Below, piece by piece: positions 1 through 8,650 of a stretch of 64,000 nt of DNA. The stretch covers positions 2,418,001-2,482,000 of the forward strand of contig NZ_CP077062.1 in assembly GCF_019039255.1 (NCBI RefSeq). The letters run 5' to 3'. The notes below the pieces were generated by a model. The model ran no database searches and had not been told where the DNA came from. It saw only the letters and a list, made by a program, of their open reading frames with translations. A program made the translations under genes and the position numbers. How positions within the stretch are numbered: the first letter of the stretch is position 1; the number at the start of each line of letters is the position of its first letter. The DNA is from Nocardioides panacis. GTDB taxonomy: Bacteria > Actinomycetota > Actinomycetes > Propionibacteriales > Nocardioidaceae.

Positions 1-786
1 GTAGGTGATGTCGCCGACGCAGGGGTGCTTGAGCGCCGCCATGTGCACCCGGATCTGGTGCGTGCGGCCGGTCTCGAGGTGCACCTCGAGCAGGGTGGCG
101 AACCGGTGCGCCTCGAGGGTCTCGTAGTGGGTGATGCTCGCCTTGCCGTCGGCGCGGACGGTGAACTTGTAGTCGTGCTTGGGGTGCCGGGCGATCGGCG
201 CGTCCACGGTGCCCGACAGCGGGTCCGGGTGCCCCTGGACCAGGGCGTGGTAGGTCTTGTCGACGGTCCGCTGCCGGAAGGCGTTCTTGAGCACGGAGTA
301 GGCCCGCTCGGACTTGGCGATCACCATCACGCCGGAAGTGCCGACGTCGAGCCGCTGCACGATGCCCTGGCGCTCGGCGGCGCCGCTGGTCGAGATCCGG
401 AAGCCGGCCGCGACGAGGTGCCCGACGACCGTGGGACCGGTCCAGCCCGGGCTGGGGTGCACGGCGACGCCGACGGGCTTGTCGATCACCACGATGGCGT
501 CGTCGTCGTGGATGATCTTGATGCCCTCGACGGTCTCCGGGACGACGGCGAACGGGTCGACGGCGGCGGGGATCGCGACGTCCAGCATGGAGCCGGGCTC
601 GACCCGGTCGGACTTCGCGGGCGGTTCCCCGTCGACGCTGACGTGCCCGCTGAGGATCAGCTCGGCGGCGCGGGTGCGCGAGAGCCCGAACATCCGGGCG
701 ATCGCGGCGTCCACGCGCTCGCCGGCGAGGCCGTCGGGAACCGTCACCGTGCGCCGCTCGTGACCGGAGAAGTCGGGGCCCGTCAC
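1..786 (-). CDS. rluD: 23S rRNA pseudouridine synthase RluD-type (3' end outside window)
   Basis: Isomerises uridines in 23S rRNA helix 69 (family knowledge). The GTG start at 786 overlaps the lspA stop as GTGA. 262 codons are present and the C-terminus lies beyond the left edge. An N-terminal S4-like domain (about residues 15-75, [17 protein letters not shown]) is followed by the RluA/RluD catalytic domain with [15 protein letters not shown]; the Asp in RLD is the nucleophile. [15 protein letters not shown] and [10 protein letters not shown] are further family motifs. Translationally coupled to lspA, the usual lspA-rluD order in actinobacteria. The exact rRNA target is inferred. Confidence 0.93.
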   Translation of the reverse strand, partial: MTGPDFSGHERRTVTVPDGLAGERVDAAIARMFGLSRTRAAELILSGHVSVDGEPPAKSDRVEPGSMLDVAIPAAVDPFAVVPETVEGIKIIHDDDAIVVIDKPVGVAVHPSPGWTGPTVVGHLVAAGFRISTSGAAERQGIVQRLDVGTSGVMVIAKSERAYSVLKNAFRQRTVDKTYHALVQGHPDPLSGTVDAPIARHPKHDYKFTVRADGKASITHYETLEAHRFATLLEVHLETGRTHQIRVHMAALKHPCVGDITY

Positions 787-1370
787 GAGGCGCCGGCGGG
801 GTCGGCGCCGCGCGAGCGGGTGCCGTTGACGGACATCCCTCGCACGGCCTGGAGGATGAGGACGCCGGCTGCGATGTTGATGCAGACGTCGGCGACGTTG
901 AAGATCGGCCAGTTCGGCAGCTGCACGAAGTCCACGACGTGACCGCGCAGGAAGCCCGGCGAGCGGAACACCCGGTCGGTGAGGTTGCCGAGGATGCCGG
1001 CCATCAGGAACCCCAGGCCGATCGCCCAGCCGGTGCTGCGCAGCCGGCGGACCGTCCACAGCACCGCGACCGCGGCGGCGATCGCGACGCAGGTGAGCAC
1101 GAGGGTGTACGACGTGCCGGTGCTGAACGCGGCTCCGGGGTTGCGGGCGAGGTAGAGGGTCACCAGGTCACCGACGACCTGCACCGGCGGGCGGCCGGTG
1201 AGGTGCTGGACGGCCAGCACCTTGGTGACCACGTCGACGGTGTAGCCGACCGCGGCGATCACGGCGAACACCACCAGGGCACCCGGACGCGCCCGCGGAC
1301 GCTCGACGGGGTCGGTGGGGGAAGTGGTCGAGTCGCTGGAGTTCAGCGACGCTCCTCGCGCTGCTTGCAT
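783..1370 (-). CDS. lspA: lipoprotein signal peptidase II
   Basis: Membrane aspartyl protease that cleaves the signal peptide of diacylglyceryl-modified prolipoproteins. 195 aa. Four hydrophobic segments are visible (starting at [67 protein letters not shown]). The two catalytic Asp motifs are present: GNLTDRV and [11 protein letters not shown]. The start at 1370 (MQAARGA) is chosen because the protein begins inside the last codons of the upstream TraR-like gene (28-nt overlap), suggesting coupled translation. It is followed directly by rluD (GTGA overlap). Confidence 0.95.
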   Translation of the reverse strand: MQAARGASLNSSDSTTSPTDPVERPRARPGALVVFAVIAAVGYTVDVVTKVLAVQHLTGRPPVQVVGDLVTLYLARNPGAAFSTGTSYTLVLTCVAIAAAVAVLWTVRRLRSTGWAIGLGFLMAGILGNLTDRVFRSPGFLRGHVVDFVQLPNWPIFNVADVCINIAAGVLILQAVRGMSVNGTRSRGADPAGAS

Positions 1371-2305
1371 GACAGGCACAGTGTCGCACGCGGAAAAGCC
1401 ATCAACCGCATCTTGCCGATCGGCTCCCCGCCGATCTCGCAGACGCCGTAGGTGCCGTCCTCGATGCGGGCCAGGGCCCGCTCGGTCTGGGCGAGCATCT
1501 CCCGCGCGTTGTTGGCCAGGCTCATCTCGTGGTCGCGCTCGAACGTCGTCGAGCCGACGTCGGCCTGGTCGTTGCCGGCGCCGTCGCCCGCGTCCCGCAT
1601 CAGGTCGTGCAGCTCGTGCTCGGCCAGGTTGAGCTCGGAGCGGAGCCGTTCGCGGTCGGCGTTGAGGTCGCCGCGCACCTCGGCCAGCTCGGCCTTGGTC
1701 CACGGGCTCTCGTCGGCCTTCACCGCGAGCTTCGCCGGGGCCGTGGACTTCCTGGCCGCTGTCTTCTTGGTGGCTGGTGTCGTGGCGGGAGCCTTCTTGG
1801 CCGCCGCCTTCTGGGTCGGAGTGGTCACCGGGGCCTTCTTCGCTGCAGTCTTCGGGCTGTCCGCGGTCTTCTTCACGGCAGGCAACTTCTGGGGGGCGGC
1901 GCTCGACGTCCGCTTCGACGTCTTCCTCGCCGTCGTCGGGGCCGGCGCCCGGGTCGCCGACTTCGTGGTCGCCCGCTTCGTGGGCGACGTGCTGACCTTC
2001 TTGGTGGCGGCCGTCTTGGTGGCGGGCGTCTTCTTCGCCGCCGGCGCCTTCCTGGCGGGCGCCTTCTTCGCCGGCGCGGTCTTCTTCGCGGCCGGCGCCT
2101 TCTTCGCGACCGGCGCCTTCTTCGCGACCGGCGCCTTCTTCGCGACCGGCGCCTTCTTCGCCGGCGCAGCCGCGGTCTTCTCCGCGGTCTTCTTCGCGGT
2201 CTTCTTGGTGGACGCAGAGGCCCGGCCGGTGACCGCCGAACGCGTCACCCGCTTCGCCGCGGCGACCGTCGAGCCGGCCAGCTTGCGTGCAGTGCTGCGT
2301 GCCAT
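1343..2305 (-). CDS. TraR/DksA-family zinc-finger protein with histone H1-like Lys/Ala/Pro N-terminal tail
   Basis: 320 aa. The C-terminal ~110 residues are a DksA/TraR-type coiled-coil plus zinc-finger domain ([40 protein letters not shown]), a family that acts in the RNA polymerase secondary channel. Residues about 20-200 are a low-complexity Lys/Ala/Pro tail built from repeats such as PVAKKA, like histone H1 or the HupB C-terminus, which suggests DNA or RNA binding. The first half of the zinc finger reads VCEIGG instead of CxxC, so only three of four Cys ligands remain. The gene lies upstream of and overlaps lspA. The role (transcription or nucleoid function) is inferred. Confidence 0.85.
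   Translation of the reverse strand: MARSTARKLAGSTVAAAKRVTRSAVTGRASASTKKTAKKTAEKTAAAPAKKAPVAKKAPVAKKAPVAKKAPAAKKTAPAKKAPARKAPAAKKTPATKTAATKKVSTSPTKRATTKSATRAPAPTTARKTSKRTSSAAPQKLPAVKKTADSPKTAAKKAPVTTPTQKAAAKKAPATTPATKKTAARKSTAPAKLAVKADESPWTKAELAEVRGDLNADRERLRSELNLAEHELHDLMRDAGDGAGNDQADVGSTTFERDHEMSLANNAREMLAQTERALARIEDGTYGVCEIGGEPIGKMRLMAFPRATLCLSCKQREERR
2093..2164 (-). repeat. four tandem 18-bp repeats inside the TraR-like gene
   Basis: Three identical 18-bp units of cggcgccttcttcgcgac (2093-2110, 2111-2128, 2129-2146) are followed by a fourth unit (2147-2164) that differs only at its end. They encode the KKAPVA steps of the basic tail. Such an array can change copy number in frame by slippage. 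Confidence 0.9.
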
Positions 2306-2529
2306 GTGCTCGCGGCCCCCTCAAAAACCGTGAATACATCAAGGAACGTGTGGCCACTGTGAGCTGCCACACGCGTGCGGTGAGGATATGCCGCACCCGC
2401 ACACCAGACAACCAATCGCGCCCACGATCCGGTAAATTTCCGGCGACCGTCCGCGAGTCTGGTTGCAAGCCGGGCCAAACCCGCGTGAACCAGCGGCACC
2501 CGGTCTGGCAGACTTGTCCCGACCGCACG
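2306..2529. promoter_or_regulatory. divergent intergenic region with an inverted repeat
   Basis: Gap between the TraR-like gene (minus) and the ileS leader (plus). An inverted repeat GTGTGGC (2348-2354) / GCCACAC (2366-2372) with an 11-nt spacer lies 43-67 nt upstream of the TraR-like start and could be an operator. The region is locally AT-richer than its surroundings (tcaaaaaccgtgaatacatc near 2321-2340), as expected for a promoter. No exact -35/-10 pair is assigned. Confidence 0.4.
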
Positions 2530-2816
2530 GCGTGGACGGGACGAGTAGCCCCGAGGACAGCCGCCAGCGACCCGGGGACGGTGAGAGCCCGGGGGTGTTG
2601 TCCGGAGCGAAGATCACCCCGAGCCGCCGGAAGAGCGCCCGCCCCGCCCGGGGCAGGCAGGTAGACCCGGCAGCGGTGGAGAAGAGTGGGCGGCCCAGCA
2701 GCATCCGGGCCGCCAAGAAGGGTGGTACCGCGGGAGCGGCCGGTGCAGCACACCGACCTCCTCGTCCCTTCAGCCCCGCAGCACCCAGGCCGAAGCGACG
2801 TACCGAAGGACCAGCC
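2530..2816 (+). promoter_or_regulatory. T-box riboswitch with Ile (AUC) specifier
   Basis: Leader RNA upstream of ileS. The T-box sequence GGGTGGTACCGCG lies at about 2720-2732, with a discriminator able to pair with an uncharged tRNA ACCA end. Stem I begins near GACGAGTAG, and the specifier loop GCGAAGATCACC holds ATC at 2613-2615, an Ile codon. After the T-box comes CCTCCTCGTCCCTT, able to pair with the AAGGA ribosome site just before the ileS start. This fits the actinobacterial translational class of ileS T-boxes, in which tRNA binding frees the ribosome-binding site. The class is inferred from the absence of a U-rich terminator. Confidence 0.92.
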
Positions 2817-5800
2817 GTGAGCGAGTACCGACCCGTCCCACCCCAGGTGGACCTCCCCGCCCTCGAGCACGAGGTGCTCGACTTCTGGCGGGACCACCAG
2901 ACCTTCGACAAGTCGCTGGACCGCGCCGGCGACCGACCCCGCTGGACGTTCTTCGAGGGTCCCCCGACCGCCAACGGCCGCCCGGGCACGCACCACGTCG
3001 AGGCGCGGGTCTTCAAGGACGTCTTCCCGCGGTTCAAGACGATGCAGGGCTACCTCGTCGAGCGGAAGGCCGGCTGGGACTGCCACGGGCTGCCCGTCGA
3101 GCTCGCGGTGGAGAAGGAGCTCGGCTTCACCGGCAAGGCCGACATCGAGAGGTACGGCGTCGCGGAGTTCAACGCCAGGTGCCGGGAGTCCGTGCTGCGG
3201 CACGTCGACGCCTTCGAGGAGATGACCGAGCGGATGGGCTACTGGGTCGACACCTCCGACCCCTACCGCACCATGGACCCGGCCTACGTCGAGTCGGTGT
3301 GGTGGGCCCTCAAGCAGATCCACTCCCGCGGCCTGCTGGTCCAGGACTACCGCGTGGCGCCGTACTGCCCGCGGGACGGGACGGGCCTGTCCGACCACGA
3401 GGTCGCCCAGGGCTACGAGACCGTCACCGACCCGAGCGTCTACGTCCGGTTCCCGCTGACCTCCGGCCCGCTCGCGGGCACCGCTGATCGCCCGGGAGCG
3501 TCGCTGCTGGTGTGGACCACCACGCCGTGGACGCTGGTGTCCAACACCGCGGTGGCGGTCCGCCCGGACGTCACCTACGTCGCGGCCACCGACGGCACCG
3601 AGACCCTCGTGGTCGCCGAGCCGCTGCTGGGGGCCGTGCTGGGCGAGGGCTGGACGGTGCAGGAGACCGTGCTCGGCGCCGACATGGAGCGCTGGACCTA
3701 CCAGCGGCCCTTCGAGCTCGTGGAGTTCCCGCCGGTCGAGGCCGGCGGCACCGCCCCGCACCTCGTGGTGCTCGCCGACTACGTCACCACCGAGGACGGC
3801 ACCGGCCTGGTGCACCAGTCCCCCGCCTTCGGCGAGGACGACATGGCGGTCTGCCGGTCCTACGGCCTGCCGGTCGTCGTACCGGTGCAGCCGGACGGGC
3901 ACTTCGGCGCCGACGTGCCGCTGGTGGGCGGGCAGTTCTTCAAGCACGCCGACGCGGACCTGGTCAAGGACCTCGAGACCCGCGGGCTGCTGTTCCGGCA
4001 CGTCGCCTACGAGCACAGCTACCCGCACTGCTGGCGCTGCCACACGCCGCTCATGTACTACGCCCAGCCCTCGTGGTACGTCCGGACCACCCAGGTCAAG
4101 GACGCCCTGCTGCGCGAGAACGAGAAGACCCACTGGTTCCCCGAGACGATCCAGTGGGGCCGGTACGGCGACTGGCTGACCAACAACGTCGACTGGGCGC
4201 TGTCGCGCAGCCGCTACTGGGGCACGCCGCTGCCGATCTGGCGCTGCGCCGAGGGGCACCAGACCTGCGTCGGGTCGCTCGCCGAGCTGTCCGAGCTGTC
4301 CGGGACCGACCAGTCCGAGCTCGACCCGCACCGGCCGTTCGTCGACGACGTGACGCTCGCCTGCCCGGAGTGCGGCGAGGAGGCCCGCCGGGTGCCCGAG
4401 GTCATCGACGCCTGGTTCGACAGCGGCTCGATGCCGTTCGCGCAGTGGGGCTACCCGCACGCGCCCGGCTCCGAGCAGGCCTTCGAGGCGGCCTACCCCG
4501 CGGACTTCATCTGCGAGGCGATCGACCAGACCCGCGGCTGGTTCTACACGCTGATGGCGATCGGCACGCTGGTCTTCGACGAGTCGTCGTACAAGAACGT
4601 GCTCTGCCTGGGCCACATCCTGGCCGAGGACGGCCGGAAGATGTCCAAGCACCTCGGCAACATCCTCGAGCCGATGCCGCTGATGGACCAGCACGGCGCC
4701 GACGCCGTGCGCTGGTTCATGGCCGCGTCCGGCTCGCCGTGGGCGGCCCGCCGGGTGGGCCACGCCAGCATCCAGGAGACCGTCCGGAAGGTGCTGCTGA
4801 CCTACTGGAACACGGTCGCGTTCCAGGTGCTCTACGCCCGCACGTCCGGCTGGTCACCCGGCGACCCGGCCCCGGAGCTGGCCGACCGGCCGGTCCTGGA
4901 CCGGTGGGCGCTCTCGGAGGCGCACCGGCTCGCGGCCGGCGTCACCGAGGCGCTGGAGGTGTTCGACACCCAGCGCGCGGGCAGCCTGCTGGCGGCGTAC
5001 GTCGACGACCTGTCCAACTGGTACGTCCGTCGTTCGCGGCGGCGCTTCTGGGCCGGCGACCCCGCCGCGCTCGCCACCCTGCACGAGTGCGTCTACGTCG
5101 TCACGCTGCTGATGGCGCCGCTCACGCCGTTCATCACCGAGCGGGTGTGGCAGGACATGTTCGCCGCCACCTCCGACGAGCTGCCCGAGTCGGTGCACCT
5201 GGCGGCGTGGCCGCGCGTCGACGGCAGCCTCGTCGACGACGAGCTCGGCGCGCAGATGTCGCTGACCCGTCGGCTCGTCGAGCTCGGCCGGGCGGCCCGC
5301 GCGGACGCGAAGGTGCGGACCCGGCAGCCGCTGCGCCGGGCCCTGGTCGCCTCCTCGGCGTGGTCCCGGCTCACCGACGAGCTCCGCCGGGAGGTCGCCG
5401 ACGAGCTGAACGTGCTCGCGGTCGAGCCGCTGTCCTCCGCCGGCGCCGACCTCGTGGACTTCTCCGCGAAGGGCAACTTCCGGGCACTGGGCAAGCGCTT
5501 CGGCAAGCAGACCCCGGTCGTCGCGGCCGCGATCGCCGCCGCCGACGCCACCCGGTTGGCCGCCGACCTGGCCGAGGGCGGCCGGACCACGGTCACCGTC
5601 GAGGGCGAGCGGCTCGAGGTGCTCGCCGACGAGGTGATCGTCTCCGAGCGCCCGCGCGAGGGCTGGTCGGTGGTCAACGAGCAGGGCGAGACCGTCGCCC
5701 TCGACCTCGAGATCACCGACGAGCTGCGGCTGCTCGGCCTCGCGCGCGGCGTCGTACGACGGGTCCAGGAGGCCCGCAAGACCAGCGGCTTCGACGTCAG

Positions 5801-6005
5801 CGACCGGATCCGGCTGCGGTGGTTCGCCGAGGGCGAGACCGCCGAGGCGATCGAGCTGCACGGCGGGACGGTGGCCGAGGAGGTGCTCGCCCCGGCCGGT
5901 CCCGAGCGTGCGGGCTCGGTCGCGGACCTCGACGGCGGCGCACCGGAGACCGACGACGAGCTCGGGCTGACGTTCACCGTCGAGGTGGTCGCCGCCCCGG
6001 CGTGA
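2817..6005 (+). CDS. ileS: isoleucyl-tRNA synthetase, type 2, with GxHH active-site motif
   Basis: Charges tRNA-Ile with isoleucine. 1062 aa, class Ia. The GTG start at 2817 is chosen because AAGGA (2806-2810) lies 6 nt upstream and the protein then begins MSEYRPVPPQ; anything further upstream is T-box leader. The signature usually written HxGH is GTHH here (residues 57-60, in GRPGTHHVEAR). The second signature is KMSKH (about 608-612). The editing (CP1) domain and a C-terminal domain follow. The sequence resembles the eukaryote-like type 2 enzymes, which are naturally less sensitive to mupirocin. Regulated by the preceding T-box; ends 18 nt before a strong terminator. Confidence 0.97.
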   Translation: MSEYRPVPPQVDLPALEHEVLDFWRDHQTFDKSLDRAGDRPRWTFFEGPPTANGRPGTHHVEARVFKDVFPRFKTMQGYLVERKAGWDCHGLPVELAVEKELGFTGKADIERYGVAEFNARCRESVLRHVDAFEEMTERMGYWVDTSDPYRTMDPAYVESVWWALKQIHSRGLLVQDYRVAPYCPRDGTGLSDHEVAQGYETVTDPSVYVRFPLTSGPLAGTADRPGASLLVWTTTPWTLVSNTAVAVRPDVTYVAATDGTETLVVAEPLLGAVLGEGWTVQETVLGADMERWTYQRPFELVEFPPVEAGGTAPHLVVLADYVTTEDGTGLVHQSPAFGEDDMAVCRSYGLPVVVPVQPDGHFGADVPLVGGQFFKHADADLVKDLETRGLLFRHVAYEHSYPHCWRCHTPLMYYAQPSWYVRTTQVKDALLRENEKTHWFPETIQWGRYGDWLTNNVDWALSRSRYWGTPLPIWRCAEGHQTCVGSLAELSELSGTDQSELDPHRPFVDDVTLACPECGEEARRVPEVIDAWFDSGSMPFAQWGYPHAPGSEQAFEAAYPADFICEAIDQTRGWFYTLMAIGTLVFDESSYKNVLCLGHILAEDGRKMSKHLGNILEPMPLMDQHGADAVRWFMAASGSPWAARRVGHASIQETVRKVLLTYWNTVAFQVLYARTSGWSPGDPAPELADRPVLDRWALSEAHRLAAGVTEALEVFDTQRAGSLLAAYVDDLSNWYVRRSRRRFWAGDPAALATLHECVYVVTLLMAPLTPFITERVWQDMFAATSDELPESVHLAAWPRVDGSLVDDELGAQMSLTRRLVELGRAARADAKVRTRQPLRRALVASSAWSRLTDELRREVADELNVLAVEPLSSAGADLVDFSAKGNFRALGKRFGKQTPVVAAAIAAADATRLAADLAEGGRTTVTVEGERLEVLADEVIVSERPREGWSVVNEQGETVALDLEITDELRLLGLARGVVRRVQEARKTSGFDVSDRIRLRWFAEGETAEAIELHGGTVAEEVLAPAGPERAGSVADLDGGAPETDDELGLTFTVEVVAAPA

Positions 6006-6022
6006 CCGGGAGCGGACGCAGC

Positions 6023-6059
6023 ACGAGGCCGGTGCCCCTGGTGGGGGCACCGGCCTCGT
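6023..6059. terminator. bidirectional intrinsic terminator between ileS and divIVA
   Basis: Perfect 16-bp inverted repeat: acgaggccggtgcccc (6023-6038), loop tggtg, and its reverse complement (6044-6059). It sits in the 93-nt gap between two convergent genes, ileS and divIVA, and can end transcription from both sides. Confidence 0.88.
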
Positions 6060-6098
6060 CGCGTCGTGCGTCACCGGCCGGGGCCGGTGGTGGGTGGG

Positions 6099-6848
6099 TC
6101 AGCCGTTCTGGTGGTCGTTCTCGTCGCCCAGGAGGGACTTCAGCCGCTTGGGAGCGTGGTCGCTGCCCTCGAGGACCGCGCCCTCGCCGCTGCCGTCGAG
6201 CGCAGACAGCTGCTGCTGGAAGTAGCTCTTCAGCCGGGAGCGGTACTCACGCTCGAACGAGCGCAGGTTCTCCACCTCCGCGTTGAGCTTGTCCTTCTCC
6301 TTCTCGAGGTCGCCGAAGAGCTGCTCGCGACGCTCCGCGGTCTCGGAGTCGAGCATCTGCGACCGGGTCCGGGCGTCGGACTCGACGCGGTCGGCCTTGA
6401 TCTTGCTCTCGGACTCCAGGCGCTCGGCCTTGGTGCGGGCCTCGCCGACGATCTTGTCGGCCTCGTCCTTCGCCTCGCCGACGAGCTCGTGGGCGTTGCG
6501 GGTGGCGATCTCCAGCAGCCGGGCCGCGGCGCTGGAGGCGTCGGCGACCGTCGTGACCTTGATGGTCTCGACCGGAGCGGCCGCCGCGGGAGCGGGGGCT
6601 GCCACCTTCTCGGGAGCCTTGACGGGCTCGGGAGCCTTCTCCTGGACGGGAGCGGTGGCCGGAGCCGAGCCGCCACCCTGCTGGGCGGCGGAGAGCTTGC
6701 TGCGCAGGTCCTCGTTCTCACGAGTCAGTCGGGCCAGCTCGGCCTCGACCTCGTCGAGGAACTGGTCGACCTCGCCCATGTCGTAGCCCTCACGGAGCCG
6801 GACAGGAGTAAAGCGCTTGTTGCTCACGTCCTCAGGCGTCAGCGGCAT
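6099..6848 (-). CDS. divIVA: DivIVA/Wag31 cell-pole protein
   Basis: Coiled-coil protein that binds curved membrane at poles and septa and organises polar growth in actinobacteria. 249 aa. The start MPLTPEDVSNKRF at 6848 is chosen over upstream candidates because it matches the conserved DivIVA N-terminus and is preceded by GGGTGAGG. The N-terminal lipid-binding motif (FTPVRLREGYDMGEVDQFLDEVE) is followed by a Pro/Ala-rich linker (about 75-115) and a long coiled coil (about 120-225). It is the last gene of the dcw cluster. Its own promoter may lie in the 191-nt gap upstream. Confidence 0.95.
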   Translation of the reverse strand: MPLTPEDVSNKRFTPVRLREGYDMGEVDQFLDEVEAELARLTRENEDLRSKLSAAQQGGGSAPATAPVQEKAPEPVKAPEKVAAPAPAAAAPVETIKVTTVADASSAAARLLEIATRNAHELVGEAKDEADKIVGEARTKAERLESESKIKADRVESDARTRSQMLDSETAERREQLFGDLEKEKDKLNAEVENLRSFEREYRSRLKSYFQQQLSALDGSGEGAVLEGSDHAPKRLKSLLGDENDHQNG

Positions 6849-7039
6849 GACCTCACCCTTTGTTCGTAGTCGTCGTCTGGTGGTGCAGTGGCGTCGTGCG
6901 TCCTGCTGCCACGGCGTGCCCACCGTACTCCGGAACGGGGTCCCGGCTTTCCAGGGGGGCGACCTGCGTGGCTCCGGGGAAGGATACCCAGATCGGGACG
7001 TTCCCCACCACGCGAGCGGGCGTTCGTCCGGAGGTGTCC

Positions 7040-7330
7040 CTAGAAGAAGAGGTTGCCGACCAGGATCTGCAGCAGGTACACGACCACCAGGACGATCAGG
7101 AAGCTCGTGTCGAGCATCACGGCGCCGAGCCGCAGCGGCGGCACGAAGCGCCGTACGAACAGGATCGGCGGGTCGGTGATCGTGTAGACGATCTCCAGCA
7201 CGAACAGCACCGGGCCCTTGGGGCTCCAGGAGCGGGCGAAGACCTGCACCCAGTCCACGACAAGGCGGATGAGCATCAGGCCCAGGAAGACGTTGAGGAC
7301 CAGCAGGAGGATCGCGCCGACGGTTTGCAC
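7040..7330 (-). CDS. YggT-family membrane protein
   Basis: Small membrane protein, 96 aa, two hydrophobic blocks (VGAILLLVLNVFLGLMLIRL and the C-terminal block DTSFLIVLVVVYLLQILVG) around the family motif PILFVRRFVPPL. The GTG start at 7330 is chosen for family length; TAGACT lies 8 nt upstream, so the transcript may be nearly leaderless. YggT proteins sit between sepF and divIVA in many Gram-positive bacteria. The function is not established; a link to division or envelope stress is inferred from position. Confidence 0.88.
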   Translation of the reverse strand: MQTVGAILLLVLNVFLGLMLIRLVVDWVQVFARSWSPKGPVLFVLEIVYTITDPPILFVRRFVPPLRLGAVMLDTSFLIVLVVVYLLQILVGNLFF

Positions 7331-7389
7331 AAGGCCGAAGTCTAGCCAGGAACCGCCAACTCGGCCGGGCGCGACACCCGCCGCCGGGG

Positions 7390-7884
7390 TCAGCTCTGGT
7401 TGAAGAAGCCGCCGGCGTCCGCGATGCGCTGCTTGTCCTCGGCGGCGACCGAGACGTTCGGCGGCGAGAGCAGGAACACCTTGTTGGTGACCCGCTCGAT
7501 GGTGCCCCGGACGGCGAACACGAGCCCGGCGGCGAAGTCGACGAGACGCTTGGCGTCCATGTCGTCCATCTCGGAGAGGTTCATGATCACCGGGACGCCC
7601 TCGCGGAAGTTCTCCCCGATGCTGCGCGCCTCGTTGTAGGTGCGCGGGTGCAGCGTGGTGATCCGGGACAGCTCGGCCACGGTCGCCTGCGGGGCGACGT
7701 GCGGCTGGGCGGCCTGCGGGCGGCGACGCTCGGAGATGTTCGCGACGGGGGCCGGGCGGGCCGGCTCCTCGGTGGCACCACGCTGGGGACGCTCGTCGTA
7801 CTCGTCGTAGTACTCGTCGTCGTAGCGCTCGGTGTCCTCGAGCAGGCCAAGGTAGACACCCATCTTGCGCATCGCGCTGCCCAT
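7390..7884 (-). CDS. sepF: SepF, FtsZ membrane anchor
   Basis: Binds the FtsZ C-terminal peptide and tethers Z-ring filaments to the membrane; in actinobacteria, which lack FtsA, it is the main anchor. 164 aa. The N-terminal amphipathic helix [11 protein letters not shown] is followed by an acidic Tyr-rich linker ([14 protein letters not shown]) and the globular SepF domain from about residue 65 ([40 protein letters not shown]). Ends in GGFFNQS. A GGAGG site lies 8-9 nt before ATG 7884. Confidence 0.95.
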   Translation of the reverse strand: MGSAMRKMGVYLGLLEDTERYDDEYYDEYDERPQRGATEEPARPAPVANISERRRPQAAQPHVAPQATVAELSRITTLHPRTYNEARSIGENFREGVPVIMNLSEMDDMDAKRLVDFAAGLVFAVRGTIERVTNKVFLLSPPNVSVAAEDKQRIADAGGFFNQS

Positions 7885-7945
7885 GACTTCTGCCTCCGGT
7901 ACATCTGCGGGCCCCCGGATGGGGCACGCTGCTGCGATCTCGACC

Positions 7946-8650
7946 CTACCGTCTGGCGGGCCGGCTACCGAGCACCGCGCTGCCTATCCGCACGTGTGTC
8001 GCGCCGGATTCGACGGCAGCCTCGAGGTCGCCGCTCATCCCGGCCGAGATCCAGGTCGCGGACGGCTCGATGCTGCGCACCGAGGCCGCGATCTCGGCGA
8101 GTTTCGCGAACGCAGGCAGGGGATCCTCCCCCAGCGGCGCCACCGCCATCACTCCGCGGAGCCGGAGGCCCTCGGTGGCGGCCACCTGCTCGGCGAGCCG
8201 CTCGACGTCGACGGGAGGTACTCCGGCGCGGCCGCCGTCCCCGGGGTCTGTGTCCAGGCTCACCTGGACCAGGACGTCCACGACGTGGTCACGCTGGTGG
8301 GCGCCCGAGGACAGCCCGCGGAGCAGCTTGGCGCGGTCGACGGACTCGACCACGTCGGCGTAGGCCGCGACGGCCGCCGCCTTGTTGCTCTGCAGGCCGC
8401 CGATGAAGTGCCAGGTCAGGCCCAGGTCGGCGCACTCGGCCGCCTTCGCCTCGGCCTCCTGGTGCCGGTTCTCCCCCACGTGGCGCACCCCGAGGTCGGC
8501 GAGCAGGCGGACGTCGGAGGCCGGGAAGAACTTGGTGACCACCGTCAGCGTCACCTCCTCGGGCGAGCGGCCGGCCCGCCCGGCCGCGTCGGCGATCCGG
8601 GCGCGGACCTGCGCGAGGTTCCCGGCGAGCTCGTCGCGTCGCCCGCTCAC
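7946..8650 (-). CDS. YggS/PLPBP-family pyridoxal-phosphate homeostasis protein
   Basis: Single-domain PLP-binding protein of the alanine-racemase N-terminal fold with no known catalysis; keeps PLP and amino/keto-acid pools balanced. 234 aa. The PLP lysine is in [12 protein letters not shown] (about residue 40), followed by [22 protein letters not shown] and the phosphate-binding C-terminal region [22 protein letters not shown]. The GTG start at 8650 overlaps the pgeF stop as GTGA, so the two are translated together. Standard dcw-tail position next to sepF. Confidence 0.93.
   Translation of the reverse strand: MSGRRDELAGNLAQVRARIADAAGRAGRSPEEVTLTVVTKFFPASDVRLLADLGVRHVGENRHQEAEAKAAECADLGLTWHFIGGLQSNKAAAVAAYADVVESVDRAKLLRGLSSGAHQRDHVVDVLVQVSLDTDPGDGGRAGVPPVDVERLAEQVAATEGLRLRGVMAVAPLGEDPLPAFAKLAEIAASVRSIEPSATWISAGMSGDLEAAVESGATHVRIGSAVLGSRPARR

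Noticed and set aside
783-4763. A 1326-codon open frame on the minus strand across lspA, the TraR-like gene and antisense to ileS
   Set aside because: Only its last 195 codons are lspA. The rest is low-complexity antisense of ileS and the T-box, typical of GC-rich DNA.
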